In this document: positions 52,773-60,263 of the stretch, piece after piece
Layout: every line of letters starts with the position of its first letter
Position numbering within the stretch: the first letter of the stretch is position 1
Assembly: GCF_035917235.1 (NCBI RefSeq)
Contig: NZ_CP108423.1
Coordinates: forward strand, 5,609,501-5,673,500
Length of the DNA: 64,000 nt
Source: Streptomyces sp. NBC_01294
GTDB lineage: Bacteria; Actinomycetota; Actinomycetes; Streptomycetales; Streptomycetaceae
Direction of reading: 5' to 3'
Program-made: the position numbers and the translations under genes
The notes under the pieces: model-generated
Told to the model about the DNA's origin: nothing
The model's database searches: none
What the model saw: only the letters and a program-made list of their open reading frames with translations

Positions 52773-52813
52773 CTTACAAAGCAGATGTCGGCGGTTCGAA
52801 ACCGTCCGCGCCC
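52773..52813 (+). repeat. Attachment-site copy 2 (attR of element 1)
   Basis: 41 bp identical to the tRNA-Val 3' half, preceded by GGGCGAG, which also precedes copy 3. No acceptor 5' strand or D-arm is present, so it is not a tRNA. Confidence 0.85.
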
Positions 52814-52898
52814 GTCAGCCTGCCTGGCAAGCGCTGACCCTCGCTGGCCAGAGCGCGTCTTCGGCCCACAGGGAGGATCGTGGAAGGAGAGCCTGAAC

Positions 52899-52922
52899 GC
52901 ATCCGCATCCGCATCCGCATCC
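52899..52922 (+). repeat. Microsatellite (GCATCC)x4
   Basis: Four exact hexamer copies upstream of the DUF1059 gene. Confidence 0.9.
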
Positions 52923-52973
52923 CCGCCCGGGGGTCGACGAGGGCGGCAGCGGCACCACTCCGGGAGGTACGCC

Positions 52974-53165
52974 ATGCGCAAGGTCGTTGACTGCAGGGAC
53001 TACCCCAGCGAGGCCAAGTGCACCCTGACCATCGCGGGCGAGGAAGAAGAAGTGGTCCGGGCGGCCACCGAGCACTCTGTGTCCGTGCACGGCGAGGTCG
53101 ACACGCCGGAGTTCCGGGCCACCCTGCGCACCCTGCTGAAGGACGAGGTGCCGCAGCACGCCTGA
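52974..53165 (+). CDS. DUF1059 family protein
   Basis: A 63-residue protein, MRKVVDCRDYPSEAKCTLTI then AGEEEEVVRAATEHSVSVHG. The pattern Cys-x8-Cys, a short beta strand, and an acidic helix ending in His matches DUF1059. GGGAGG at 52962-52967 precedes ATG 52974. DUF1059 proteins are widespread in actinomycetes, and a small metal-binding or stress role is suspected but unproven. It is the only intact gene of remnant element 2. Confidence 0.85.
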   Translation: MRKVVDCRDYPSEAKCTLTIAGEEEEVVRAATEHSVSVHGEVDTPEFRATLRTLLKDEVPQHA

Positions 53166-53332
53166 CTTGCGAGGCTGAGTTCGCGGAGGGCCGCGAGGGC
53201 AGAAGACGGATACCGATACGCGCCCCCACTGCGGTCCCGATAGGCAGTGGGCGGCGGGCAGCTGGGGCCCTGCAAGTTGCGGCCTGTTCGGTGGACTGGC
53301 AAGGCGGCGGACGTTGTCACCTGTGTCCTGAG

Positions 53333-53371
53333 CTGCTGAACGCGTGAGACGCACAGGCCTCCGGAGCCGTG
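53333..53371 (+). repeat. Right-arm repeat of element 2
   Basis: A diverged copy of 52332-52372 (CTGCTGAACGCGTGAGACGC..., CCTCCGGAGCCGTG), 147 bp before att copy 3. The rest of 53166-53716 holds no supported gene. Confidence 0.7.
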
Positions 53372-53517
53372 CCCGCCGCCCTCCTGTCCGCGCTGTCTGC
53401 TGCTCCCGGGCGGCTGTCTTTGACGAGACCATTCCGGGGTTCGGTGGCCGCTGCAAGCAAGTGGGGGTCAGGCGATGCGGCCTGGGTCGTGCAGGTGCTC
53501 TGTGGGAGCCGGGCGAG

Positions 53518-53557
53518 CTTACGAAGCAGATGTCGGAGGTTGAAACCGTCCACACCC
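53518..53557 (+). repeat. Attachment-site copy 3 (decayed)
   Basis: Matches the 41-bp att core at 36 positions, with four substitutions and one deleted base (TT-GAAACC). It shares the upstream GGGCGAG with copy 2. Confidence 0.75.
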
Positions 53558-53572
53558 GCTAGTGCAGAGGGT

Positions 53573-53592
53573 CCCCGCCGGCCATGGCGGGG
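53573..53592 (+). terminator. Terminator beside att copy 3
   Basis: CCCCGCC-GGCCAT-GGCGGGG followed by TCTTTTG. It may be the relic terminator of an ancestral tRNA-Val locus. Confidence 0.6.
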
Positions 53593-53716
53593 TCTTTTGT
53601 GTGGGGATTCGACGGCTCCGAGTGGACAGTGCGGCGGGAAGCTGCCTTCCGCAGTGCTCGCAGGCAGGGCATCGTGCTGTCGACTGCCTGTGCTCGTGGA
53701 TGGGGGATGAGTGGGG

Positions 53717-54256
53717 ATGTGGGCTCAGCTGCCGGCTCTGATCGGCGTTGTCATCGGAGCCGTCGGCTCGTACGCAGTGGCCGGCCTTACGGAGCGGAGC
53801 CGTTGGCGCCGGGCGAGGGCCGAGCGCTGGGACGAGAAGAGGTTCCAGACGTACGCGAGTTATGCGAGCACCTTGAAGCATCAGATACGCATCGCGCAGC
53901 GGATCGGGGCTGCCAGGGGTTTTGCGAACGTGGCGGATCCCTTGGAGCCGGGCGAGGGCCTGGCGCAGCTTGCCGAGGCCGAGTCCCGGCGCGCAGCCGA
54001 GTGGGAATCGGTGCTGCTCGTGGGGGATGCCGAAGCCATTGGAGCGGCCCGTGCATGGCACGAAGCGGTATGGAACGTCGAGTTGTACGCGCGGGGGCTC
54101 AGGGACGACCCTGCCGGGTGGGCGAGCGCCGAGAAGAGGGTGAGCCAAGCACGTGATGCGTTCTATGCGTGCGCGCGACGCGACCTCGGGATCGCGGGAC
54201 CGCCCCCACCGTCCGGAAACTGGCCTCGGCCCTGGCAACAGACGGAACTCAGCTGA
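53717..54256 (+). CDS. Hypothetical protein with one N-terminal membrane helix
   Basis: A 179-residue protein: one membrane segment (residues 5-24, LPALIGVVIGAVGSYAVAGL), then basic residues (ERSRWRRARAERWDEKR) and a long helical region (40-150) with Tyr-rich FQTYASYASTLKHQ. The expected topology is a short outside N-terminus and a cytoplasmic helical domain. This arrangement is common in Streptomyces hypotheticals beside integration sites. ATG 53717 has GGGGGA nine bases upstream; GTG 53711 is possible. The function is unknown. Confidence 0.7.
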   Translation: MWAQLPALIGVVIGAVGSYAVAGLTERSRWRRARAERWDEKRFQTYASYASTLKHQIRIAQRIGAARGFANVADPLEPGEGLAQLAEAESRRAAEWESVLLVGDAEAIGAARAWHEAVWNVELYARGLRDDPAGWASAEKRVSQARDAFYACARRDLGIAGPPPPSGNWPRPWQQTELS

Positions 54257-54375
54257 GGCGTCCTTGCGTTAGGCGCCCGGGTCGTCGTACCTCAGTAGTG
54301 CGGTTTGTCGTACCGAGGTCGAGGAGTGCCGAGTGCCCTTCCTGAGCGGCGCGGCGCGCGGTCGGTGCGGCTGCG

Positions 54376-54678
54376 TCAGGCGGGGGCGCTGGTTTTGAAT
54401 CGGCGGTTGTGGTGACGTCGCATCAACTCCCAGGGGAGTACTGCTGCCAGGCAGTAGACGGTCATGGCCGCCCATGCCGGCAGCGCGAAGGCGAGGAGGA
54501 GCGCGCTGGCGAACCAGGCCGGGTAGCAGACCAGGTCGACCCAGAGCGGGACATGGCTGAGGCGGACGAAGAGCACGGGTATGGGTTGCCCTTGGCTGCC
54601 GGCCGACGCATTTCGAATGTAGGCGATGCTGGTGGCTGCCGCGGTGACAGCGGCGAGAATGATGGCAATGATCTGCAC
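54376..54678 (-). CDS. Small membrane protein of unknown function
   Basis: A 100-residue protein with an N-terminal hydrophobic helix (2-20) and two more at about 40-62 and 64-84, ending in a basic cytoplasmic tail (RRHHNRRFKTS). AGGAG at 54686-54690 is seven bases before GTG 54678, a convincing start. No family is recognised. It converges on the preceding gene across 119 bp with no clear terminator. Confidence 0.7.
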   Translation of the reverse strand: MQIIAIILAAVTAAATSIAYIRNASAGSQGQPIPVLFVRLSHVPLWVDLVCYPAWFASALLLAFALPAWAAMTVYCLAAVLPWELMRRHHNRRFKTSAPA

Positions 54679-55028
54679 CTGAATCTCCTGCCCTCTTGGC
54701 GTCTGAAATTCCCCGTTTCATGTCCAGGGGAATCGATCGGAGGGCTCGCGTCATGCCGCGGAATGTCGTGGCTTGACACGGGTGATGTGTCGGGCCGAGC
54801 TTGCATCCGTGCTGGTGGCGGCTGGCCTGGCGGTCTCGGTGGTGGTCCGCTTCCATCCGTCAAGTCACGCAATCCAGGGGCGTGACGGGACGTATATGGC
54901 GGGGGTTAATTGTGGTGCGGCTCATGCCGTACAAGTGGCCCGGCCCGCCTGCATTGTTTAGAACGGTTCTGGTGAGGCGATGTGCGGGCACATTTACCAT
55001 TGTCCCTGCGAGAAAGGATGTGGTGGCG
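54679..55028. other. 350-bp intergenic region before DUF4389
   Basis: The divergent gap is less GC-rich than its surroundings (notably 54940-55020). TTGACA at 54773-54778 is a possible -35, but no matching -10 is clear. Reading frames across it lack ribosome-binding sites and are rejected. Confidence 0.45.
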
Positions 55029-55718
55029 ATGTTTCCCGCTCCCATTCATCCCGTGTGTATCAAAGCGACCCTGGACCCCCGGCTCAGTCGATGGAAGTGG
55101 TTGGTGAAGTGGATCCTCGCCATCCCGCACTACATCGTCCTGATTTTCCTGCAGGTCGCGTTCCTGCTGCTGAGTGTCGTCGCGTTCTTCAGCATCCTCG
55201 TCACCGGCAGGTATCCCCGGGCGCTATTCCGCTTCAATGTCGGCGTCATACGCTGGAACATGCGCGTCAGCTACTACTCCTCCGTGGTGCTCGGCACCGA
55301 CGCCTATCCGCCGTTCACCCTGAAAGAGGTGCCCGGCTATCCGATACAGGTCGATGTCTCCTATCCCGAGCGGCTGTCCCGCGGACTGGTCCTGGTCAAG
55401 TGGCTGCTGGTCATCCCGCAGCTCCTGGTGATCGCGATACTGATCACCAGCGGCTGGGGTGTGTTCCGGTACCTCGAGGACTACAGTCCGTTCGCCTCCG
55501 GGCTCATGGGCGTGCTCTCGCTCATCGCCGTGGTGATCCTGACGTGTACCGGGACCTATCCGCGGGACCTGTTCGACTTCCTCATGGGCCTGCTGCGCTG
55601 GACGCTGCGGGTGTTCGTCTACGCGTCCCTCATGACCGACAAGTACCCGCCGTTCCGGCTGGACATGGGCGGCAACGAGCCCATCGCGGGAGCGGTGGCG
55701 CCGGCGGGCGGAGGGTGA
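55029..55718 (+). CDS. DUF4389 membrane protein
   Basis: A 229-residue protein of two tandem DUF4389-like halves. Each has a KWLVKWILAIPHY/KWLLVIPQL amphipathic entry, a membrane helix, TGRYPRALFRF/TGTYPRDLFDF and VSYYSSV/VFVYASL followed by D(A/K)YPPF. About four membrane helices are expected. The repeat structure is clear by eye. The function is unknown. AAAGGA at 55013-55018 supports either ATG 55029 or GTG 55023. It is followed 34 bp later by a small gene in the same direction. Confidence 0.88.
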   Translation: MFPAPIHPVCIKATLDPRLSRWKWLVKWILAIPHYIVLIFLQVAFLLLSVVAFFSILVTGRYPRALFRFNVGVIRWNMRVSYYSSVVLGTDAYPPFTLKEVPGYPIQVDVSYPERLSRGLVLVKWLLVIPQLLVIAILITSGWGVFRYLEDYSPFASGLMGVLSLIAVVILTCTGTYPRDLFDFLMGLLRWTLRVFVYASLMTDKYPPFRLDMGGNEPIAGAVAPAGGG

Positions 55719-55752
55719 AGACCTTGCGTACCACCCACGGCGGAGTGCGGGC

Positions 55753-55941
55753 GTGAGCAGGCGGCGCTACGTGGCCAGAGGCGTACCCGGCGGCTACCGC
55801 ATCTGGGACAGCAAAGGGCGGCGCTGGTGGGGCGACCACTACGAGTTCTGCCCGGACGACCTCCTGACCGAGCTGAACGGCGGGGCGGAGCCGGGGAAGA
55901 TCACCGCACTCCTCAAGCGCTACCGGGCCATGAAGCGGTGA
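55753..55941 (+). CDS. Small basic hypothetical protein (62 aa)
   Basis: A 62-residue protein, MSRRRYVARGVPGGYRIWDS then KGRRWWGDHYEFCPDDLL, with strand-like aromatic segments in the first half and a helical end (ITALLKRYRAMKR). No known domain is recognised; the beta-hairpin with WW could bind nucleic acid or a partner. The GTG start has GCGGAGTGCGGGC upstream. It is probably co-transcribed with the DUF4389 gene and followed by a shared terminator. Confidence 0.65.
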   Translation: MSRRRYVARGVPGGYRIWDSKGRRWWGDHYEFCPDDLLTELNGGAEPGKITALLKRYRAMKR

Positions 55942-55980
55942 CTTCGTCCGGGCGGGGCCGTTCGCGTAGGGCCGTGGGAA

Positions 55981-56008
55981 GACCCCCGACCGGGTGCGGT
56001 CGGGGGTC
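55981..56008. terminator. Bidirectional terminator
   Basis: A perfect 11-bp stem, GACCCCCGACC / GGTCGGGGGTC, with loop GGGTGC, between the small gene and the convergent bL37 gene. Confidence 0.85.
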
Positions 56009-56019
56009 GTTCCTTCGGG

Positions 56020-56094
56020 TCAGGCGTTGGGGCGCTTGCCGTGGTTGGCCTTCTTCTTCTTGCGGGCGCGCCGCTTGTTGCCTCGCTTGGCCAT
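56020..56094 (-). CDS. Ribosomal protein bL37 (24 residues)
   Basis: A 24-codon gene too short for ordinary gene calling. It begins MAKRGNKRRA and ends KANHGKRPNA, with a run of lysines between. The mycobacterial large-subunit protein bL37, seen in cryo-EM structures of mycobacterial 50S subunits, is also 24 residues and shares the MAKRG start and the KANHGKRPNA end (from memory). GAGGGAGA lies about 9 bases upstream. The stop TGA is followed by a strong terminator. It would bind rRNA near the peptidyl-transferase region. It stands alone and is not part of a ribosomal operon. Confidence 0.88.
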   Translation of the reverse strand: MAKRGNKRRARKKKKANHGKRPNA

Positions 56095-56188
56095 GATGTG
56101 GGTCTCCCTCGTCGGCGACTGTTCATGCCTCGGCCAGTCTAGATTCGTGAGGGTTCATCCGCATCAGCGGTGAATGTCCCCTTGCGGG

Positions 56189-57535
56189 TCAGGGGCGCTT
56201 GAACTCCACCGGGCCGCCGTTCATCTCGATGGCGCCGTCCGCGTGGAGGACCGGACGGCGTTCGGTCATGCGGGCGCTGTAGGCCTCGATGTGGTGGATG
56301 GCCGCGGCGTTCGGGTCCGTGAAGTCGACCAGGGCGATCGCCACCCAGTAGCGGGTCTTGGTGTTCTCGAAGAGCGGCACGGTGACCGTGGACCCGCGGC
56401 CGTCCGTGACGACCACCTTCGCCCCGAAGCTGCGGAACGAGCCGAAGCCGTTGCTCAGCGCGGAGTACGCGCAGAGCAGGACGTATCCCTGCTCCGCGGG
56501 GCGCACGATCCGCAGCGTCTCGCAGCCCGGCTCGCGAGCATCGCCGTCCAGCCGGATGAAGGGCCGCTCGGTCAGGGAACCGAGCTGCTTGTAGTAGACG
56601 ACGCCGGTGTCGTCCCCGCTGTCCCCGCTGTCGTTCCCGGCGGCCACGGGGGCGCCCTGGGGGACATGGCGGGACTTGACCAGGGTGCCGGGCTGCGTGA
56701 CGCCGCGCAGCGCGCGCGACGCCGGTACGAACAGGGCGTACAGGTCGAGGTCGGCGCCCCGCTTGCGTCGCTGCGCGCTGCCGCCGTCCCACTCCAGGGC
56801 GGCGGTGACCACCAGCTCGCGGTCCTGCTTGTCCAGGCTGATCGAGGCCTGGCCGCCCTTGTCGAGGCTGATCGCGCCCAGAGGGGGTTTGATCATGCTT
56901 GGTGTCCCCGGTGCCGGTGCCGGTGCCGGTGCCGGTGCCGGTTGGGGCGCCGGTTGGGGTGGGGTGACGTGGGGCGGCTTGGCGGGCGCCGCTGCCACGG
57001 TCGGCGGTTCCGGTTCCGGCTCGGTCACCTGGACGCCGAAGTCCGTGGCCAGCCCCGCGAGGCCGTCCGCGTATCCCTGGCCGATGGCACGGAGTTTCCA
57101 CCCGGGGCCGCGGCGGTAGATCTCCAGGAGCAGGACGGCGCGCTCGCCGTCGGTGAGGGGCGGGAGCGGGAAATCGACCGGATCGGCGCCCTCCTGGGTG
57201 GCACGGACCCGTACGTCGCGCACGTTGCGGAAGGTGCGGGACGCGTCGTCGGGATCGCAACTGCCGATCAGGACCACCCGGTCCACATCGGCGGGCAGGC
57301 CCCCCGGCGTCACCTCGATGCGCTCCGGTCCACCGGCATCGGCGGCGAGGTGGCGGACCGCGCCGGACTCGGCCGACGGCTGGTTGTAGAAGACCATGTC
57401 GTCGTCGGACCGGACGCTGCCGTCCGCCGCGACCAACAGGGCGCTGAGGTCGACGGGGTCACCCGCGCAGTGCAGTTCGGCGGTGATGCGCTCCACGCCG
57501 ATGGCCGTGTTCCCGCCCTTGCCGAGCTCTTGCAT
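56189..57535 (-). CDS. Double-TerD-domain protein
   Basis: A 448-residue protein. The first TerD-like domain (residues 1-175) has DLSALLVAADGSVRSDDDMVF and [20 protein letters not shown] Pro/Ala-rich linker (PAPAPAPAPAPG, about 195-215, from a GTGCCG repeat) follows. The second TerD-like domain (220-448) begins ISLDKGGQASISLDK, with a GADLDLYALFVP strand. It is cytoplasmic and probably binds calcium through at least the second domain. ATG 57535 (MQELGKGGNTAIG) is used. It diverges from a TRADD-N-associated-type membrane gene across 98 bp, away from the main Ter region. Confidence 0.88.
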   Translation of the reverse strand: MQELGKGGNTAIGVERITAELHCAGDPVDLSALLVAADGSVRSDDDMVFYNQPSAESGAVRHLAADAGGPERIEVTPGGLPADVDRVVLIGSCDPDDASRTFRNVRDVRVRATQEGADPVDFPLPPLTDGERAVLLLEIYRRGPGWKLRAIGQGYADGLAGLATDFGVQVTEPEPEPPTVAAAPAKPPHVTPPQPAPQPAPAPAPAPAPGTPSMIKPPLGAISLDKGGQASISLDKQDRELVVTAALEWDGGSAQRRKRGADLDLYALFVPASRALRGVTQPGTLVKSRHVPQGAPVAAGNDSGDSGDDTGVVYYKQLGSLTERPFIRLDGDAREPGCETLRIVRPAEQGYVLLCAYSALSNGFGSFRSFGAKVVVTDGRGSTVTVPLFENTKTRYWVAIALVDFTDPNAAAIHHIEAYSARMTERRPVLHADGAIEMNGGPVEFKRP

Positions 57536-57633
57536 GCGTGCGCACCTACCCGCTCTTCCGAAGGCCTTTCGGTCACTGTGCCACAGCGCTCCGCGCCCTT
57601 GGCCGTCGCGCCGGGGCGTGGGATCGTCGGGGG

Positions 57634-58347
57634 ATGGGCGAGTGGCTCGCATGGGGTGGGGTGGTCGTGGCGGTGGTCGCGGCCGCGGTGCTGCTGACGT
57701 TGCTGGAGCGCTCCCTGGGGGCGGGGTTCGAACGGAAGCGGGCCGAGGAACGGGCGCGGCTGCTCGCGCACCTCGCCGAGCCGGCCGCCCCCGCTGTCCC
57801 CGCCGCAGCCGGCCTTTCCGACCCCACCGGACCCGCCGGGCCCTCCCTGGCGCCCGGGGCCGGGAAGTTCCAGGACGTCAGCGGGATCCCGCACCCCCGT
57901 TCCCCGGCCCGCCTCCCGGCGCGGCTCGGCGACCGGCGGGACGACTTCACCCCGATCCTGGTGGAGTACTACGCCTACGGATTGACCCAGGCGCGCAGCA
58001 GCTTCGCGACGAGCCAGCGGTTCGCCGGCGTCGGTGCGGCGATCCTGCTCGTCGGGGTGGGGCTGTCGGTGTGGAAGGCCGAAGCCGGAGGGGAGCTGTA
58101 CCTCGGGATCGTCACGAGCTCGGCGGGCCTGGTCACGACCCTGATCGGGCAGCTCTTCCACCGGCGGGCCGACATCGCGCTCCAGCACATGGCCGACCAG
58201 ACCGCCTCCCTGCGGGACGATCGGCGGGCCGCAGAGACGACCCAGCAGGCGATCGGGCTGCTGGAAACGGTCGAGGACCCGGGTCTGAGGGCCCGCCTCC
58301 AGGCCGGACTGATCATGAAATTGTCCGGGGCCGAGCTGCCCCTGTAG
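57634..58347 (+). CDS. TRADD-N-associated-membrane-domain-like protein
   Basis: A 237-residue protein with an N-terminal membrane helix (residues 6-24), a Pro/Ala-rich spacer, then YYAYGLTQARSSFATSQRFA, two membrane helices (about 127-142 and 150-172) and a cytoplasmic helix LFHRRADIALQHMADQTASL ending in RAAETTQQAIGLLETVEDPG. This order matches, as far as I can judge by eye, the membrane domain described with TRADD-N domains in bacterial conflict systems. It is divergent from the double-TerD gene. The TRADD-N domain itself is not present. The match needs a profile search. Confidence 0.6.
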   Translation: MGEWLAWGGVVVAVVAAAVLLTLLERSLGAGFERKRAEERARLLAHLAEPAAPAVPAAAGLSDPTGPAGPSLAPGAGKFQDVSGIPHPRSPARLPARLGDRRDDFTPILVEYYAYGLTQARSSFATSQRFAGVGAAILLVGVGLSVWKAEAGGELYLGIVTSSAGLVTTLIGQLFHRRADIALQHMADQTASLRDDRRAAETTQQAIGLLETVEDPGLRARLQAGLIMKLSGAELPL

Positions 58348-58362
58348 CGGGATAGTAGAGGT

Positions 58363-58587
58363 ATGTGCCGATCCATTAAGACGCTGCGCCCGCCCGCCAT
58401 CCCCGAGAAGGCGACGGAGGAGGAGATCCGCGCCGCCGCCCTGCAGTACGTACGGAAGGTGTCCGGGTTCCGGGTGCCGGCCGCGCACAACCGCGAGGTG
58501 TTCGAGGCGGCGGTGGACGCCGTCGCCGAGGCCACCGCGGCGCTGCTCGAGGGGGTGCACGTACGGGGGCAGGCCGCCCCGGCGTGA
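58363..58587 (+). CDS. DUF2277 family protein
   Basis: A 74-residue protein starting MCRSIKTLRPPAIPEKATEE, the conserved DUF2277 opening, with EEIRAAALQYVRKVSGF and a helical C-terminus. It begins 15 bp after the membrane protein, so it is in the same transcript. It is a small cytoplasmic helical protein of unknown function. Most family members have the near-universal MCRxIKxL start with Cys2, which may be functional. Confidence 0.92.
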   Translation: MCRSIKTLRPPAIPEKATEEEIRAAALQYVRKVSGFRVPAAHNREVFEAAVDAVAEATAALLEGVHVRGQAAPA

Positions 58588-58689
58588 CCCCGAGGCGGCC
58601 CGCGCGGCCGCCACGGGAGGAGTCGGCCGCACGCGGGCCCGCAGCCCGCGCGGGCCCACCGGGTGCGGAGGCGTCGGGGTAGCCGCGGG

Positions 58690-59217
58690 TCAGGCCATGG
58701 CGCGGCGGCGCAGCACCCACACCCCGGCGCCGAGCGCACCCGCGGCCAGGGTGCCGCCGATGCCGATCTGCCACGGGCTCATCGAGCCGATGCTGCCGCC
58801 CGTTCCACCGCGCGCCGCGCCCGGGGTGACCTGCAGCGAGACGGTGACGCGCTCACCGCCGGGGCCGCCGCACTCGAAGACGACGCGGTGCGTGCCCGTG
58901 GCTGCGTTGTTCAGGACGGTGGCACTGCCGAACAGGTTGGTGGCCTCCAGGTTGCCGGGGGTCAGCCGTACCTCGCCGAAGGCGGTCGACGTGGCCCGGC
59001 CGGTCCTGGTGCCGCAGCCGTCGACATTGAGGGCGACCCGGCCGCCCGGGGCGACGCTGGTGGGGGAGACGCCGGCTGAGGGGGCGGCGTAGGCGAGCGA
59101 GGCGGGTGCGGCGGCGACGATGAGGGTCGCGGCCGCGACGGTCATCAGGCGACGCGCCGTGACGGACAGCGCGGCGGACGGTGTGGCGGGCGACGTGGCA
59201 GGCGGCTTGTCGGGCAT
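58690..59217 (-). CDS. Secreted or wall-exposed protein with C-terminal membrane anchor
   Basis: A 175-residue protein: signal peptide with cleavage near SLAYAA-P (about residue 48), a beta-rich domain with two cysteines that resembles small Ig-like envelope proteins (PSAGVSPTSVAPGGRVALNV, then CGTRTGRATS and VFECGGPGG), a Gly-rich linker, and a C-terminal membrane helix ending VLRRRAMA. No LPXTG motif is present. The ATG at 59217 has GAGGAG nine bases upstream. Its function is unknown; an envelope or sensor role is possible. Confidence 0.75.
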   Translation of the reverse strand: MPDKPPATSPATPSAALSVTARRLMTVAAATLIVAAAPASLAYAAPSAGVSPTSVAPGGRVALNVDGCGTRTGRATSTAFGEVRLTPGNLEATNLFGSATVLNNAATGTHRVVFECGGPGGERVTVSLQVTPGAARGGTGGSIGSMSPWQIGIGGTLAAGALGAGVWVLRRRAMA

Positions 59218-59443
59218 GGAGAGAACTCCTCGGCTCCTCGAAACGGCGCGGCCAGGGCACGGATGTGACGCGGATTCGGTTGCGCACCGTGCTGTGGACG
59301 CTAGGAGCCTGGGGCGGGGGCGGCGATCGGGGCCGGGTGAACGGGTGAGCCACTGCTCCGCCCGGGGGAGCCCACGGCGGACTCCGTCTTCCCGGCGCGG
59401 CCTGCGCAGTGCCGCCTGCACCGCGCTGCCTGCGCAGCCCCGC

Positions 59444-60076
59444 CTACGCCGCCGGAGCCGCCGTCGGCGGAAGCGGGCGGCGGACGAGGAAGGCCGCCAC
59501 GGCGCCCGCGGCGAAGAGGGCGACGATCGAGACCGCGGTGCCGAGCCACTGCGTGCCGAGCCACTGCGTGCCGAAGTAGCCGAGGGCCACGCTGTACCCG
59601 GCCCAGGCCATGCCCGCCAGGACCGACCACGGCAGGAACTCCGCCACCTTGCGCTGGGTCTTGCCCGCGCCCAGGGACACCACCGAGCGCCCCGCCGGGG
59701 CGAAGCGGGCGATCACCACCAGGGCGCCGCCACCACGCGCCAGAGCGGTGCCGAGGCGCTCATGGGCCCGGGTCAGCCGCCGGGACCGGGCGATGGCCCG
59801 GTCCAGCCGGGCCCCGCCGCGCCGGGCCAGCCGAAACGCTGCCATGTCACCCAGTACCGAGGCCGTCGTGGCGATCACGAGCAGGAGCAGGATGTCCGGC
59901 ACCTGCTCGGGCACGGGCACCGGCCCCGCCGCACCGGCCGCCGCCGCGGCCGCGGCAGCGGTGATCACCAGCACCCCGCTCGGCAGCACCGGAAGGAAGA
60001 CGTCGAGCACGACGGACACCGCCACCAGGGCGTAGATCCATGGGCTCGCGGTCAGCGACCCCAGCGTCTCAAACAA
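59444..60076 (-). CDS. DedA/VTT-family membrane protein
   Basis: A 210-residue DedA protein: hydrophobic N-terminus (FETLGSLTASPWIYALVAVS), then LPSGVLVITAAAAAAA, the DedA signature GDMAAFRLARRGG and ARFAPAGRSVVSLGAGKTQ, ending with two helices. DedA proteins flip phospholipids or undecaprenyl phosphate and keep membrane potential. A TTG at 60076 has GGGGAG (60084-60089) at ideal spacing and is chosen over ATG 60160, which would add 28 unlikely residues. The stretch GTQWLGTQWLGT comes from a direct DNA repeat (59543-59577). Confidence 0.82.
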   Translation of the reverse strand: MFETLGSLTASPWIYALVAVSVVLDVFLPVLPSGVLVITAAAAAAAAGAAGPVPVPEQVPDILLLLVIATTASVLGDMAAFRLARRGGARLDRAIARSRRLTRAHERLGTALARGGGALVVIARFAPAGRSVVSLGAGKTQRKVAEFLPWSVLAGMAWAGYSVALGYFGTQWLGTQWLGTAVSIVALFAAGAVAAFLVRRPLPPTAAPAA

Positions 60077-60263
60077 AACGGGACTCCCCAGTCCGATTGA
60101 CGTGCTGCGGCACGAAGCGCCGCGACGTCGCGGGGAGCGGCAGGAGCGGCTGACAGCCATACAGCGTACGCCCGGCGTTCATGCCCCGGGTGCCCGGGGC
60201 GGTTCCCACGCCGCCGCCCCGTCAACTGCGCCGCCCCGCACCGCCGGGGGCCGCCGCATTCCG

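Larger units (their letters stand above)
47954..52813. mobile_element. Integrated element 1 in tRNA-Val, no integrase seen (CIME-like)
   Basis: The 4.86-kb segment is bounded by identical 41-bp direct repeats, the left one restoring the tRNA 3' end. It carries a YVTN protein, a HEAT-like protein, a 75-residue hypothetical, an acetyltransferase-like protein, a CxxC protein and a large inverted repeat. No tyrosine or serine recombinase, excisionase or replication gene is visible. It is thus a cis-mobilisable or decayed element. Confidence 0.75.
52773..53557. mobile_element. Remnant element 2, tandem to element 1
   Basis: The 785 bp between att copies 2 and 3 carry one gene (DUF1059) and a right-arm repeat matching that of element 1. 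The small size and decayed right att site point to an older, mostly deleted element. Confidence 0.55.

Noticed and set aside
52773..52813. A second tRNA-Val gene
   Set aside because: Only the anticodon-loop-to-acceptor 3' part is present; the 5' acceptor strand and D-arm are missing, so it is an attachment-site copy.
53518..53557. A third tRNA-like sequence
   Set aside because: Carries four substitutions, a deletion in the T-loop and lacks the 5' half.
48038..53560. Integrase, excisionase or replication gene in the island
   Set aside because: No frame shows the tyrosine recombinase (R..HxxR..Y) or serine recombinase pattern, or a Rep motif.
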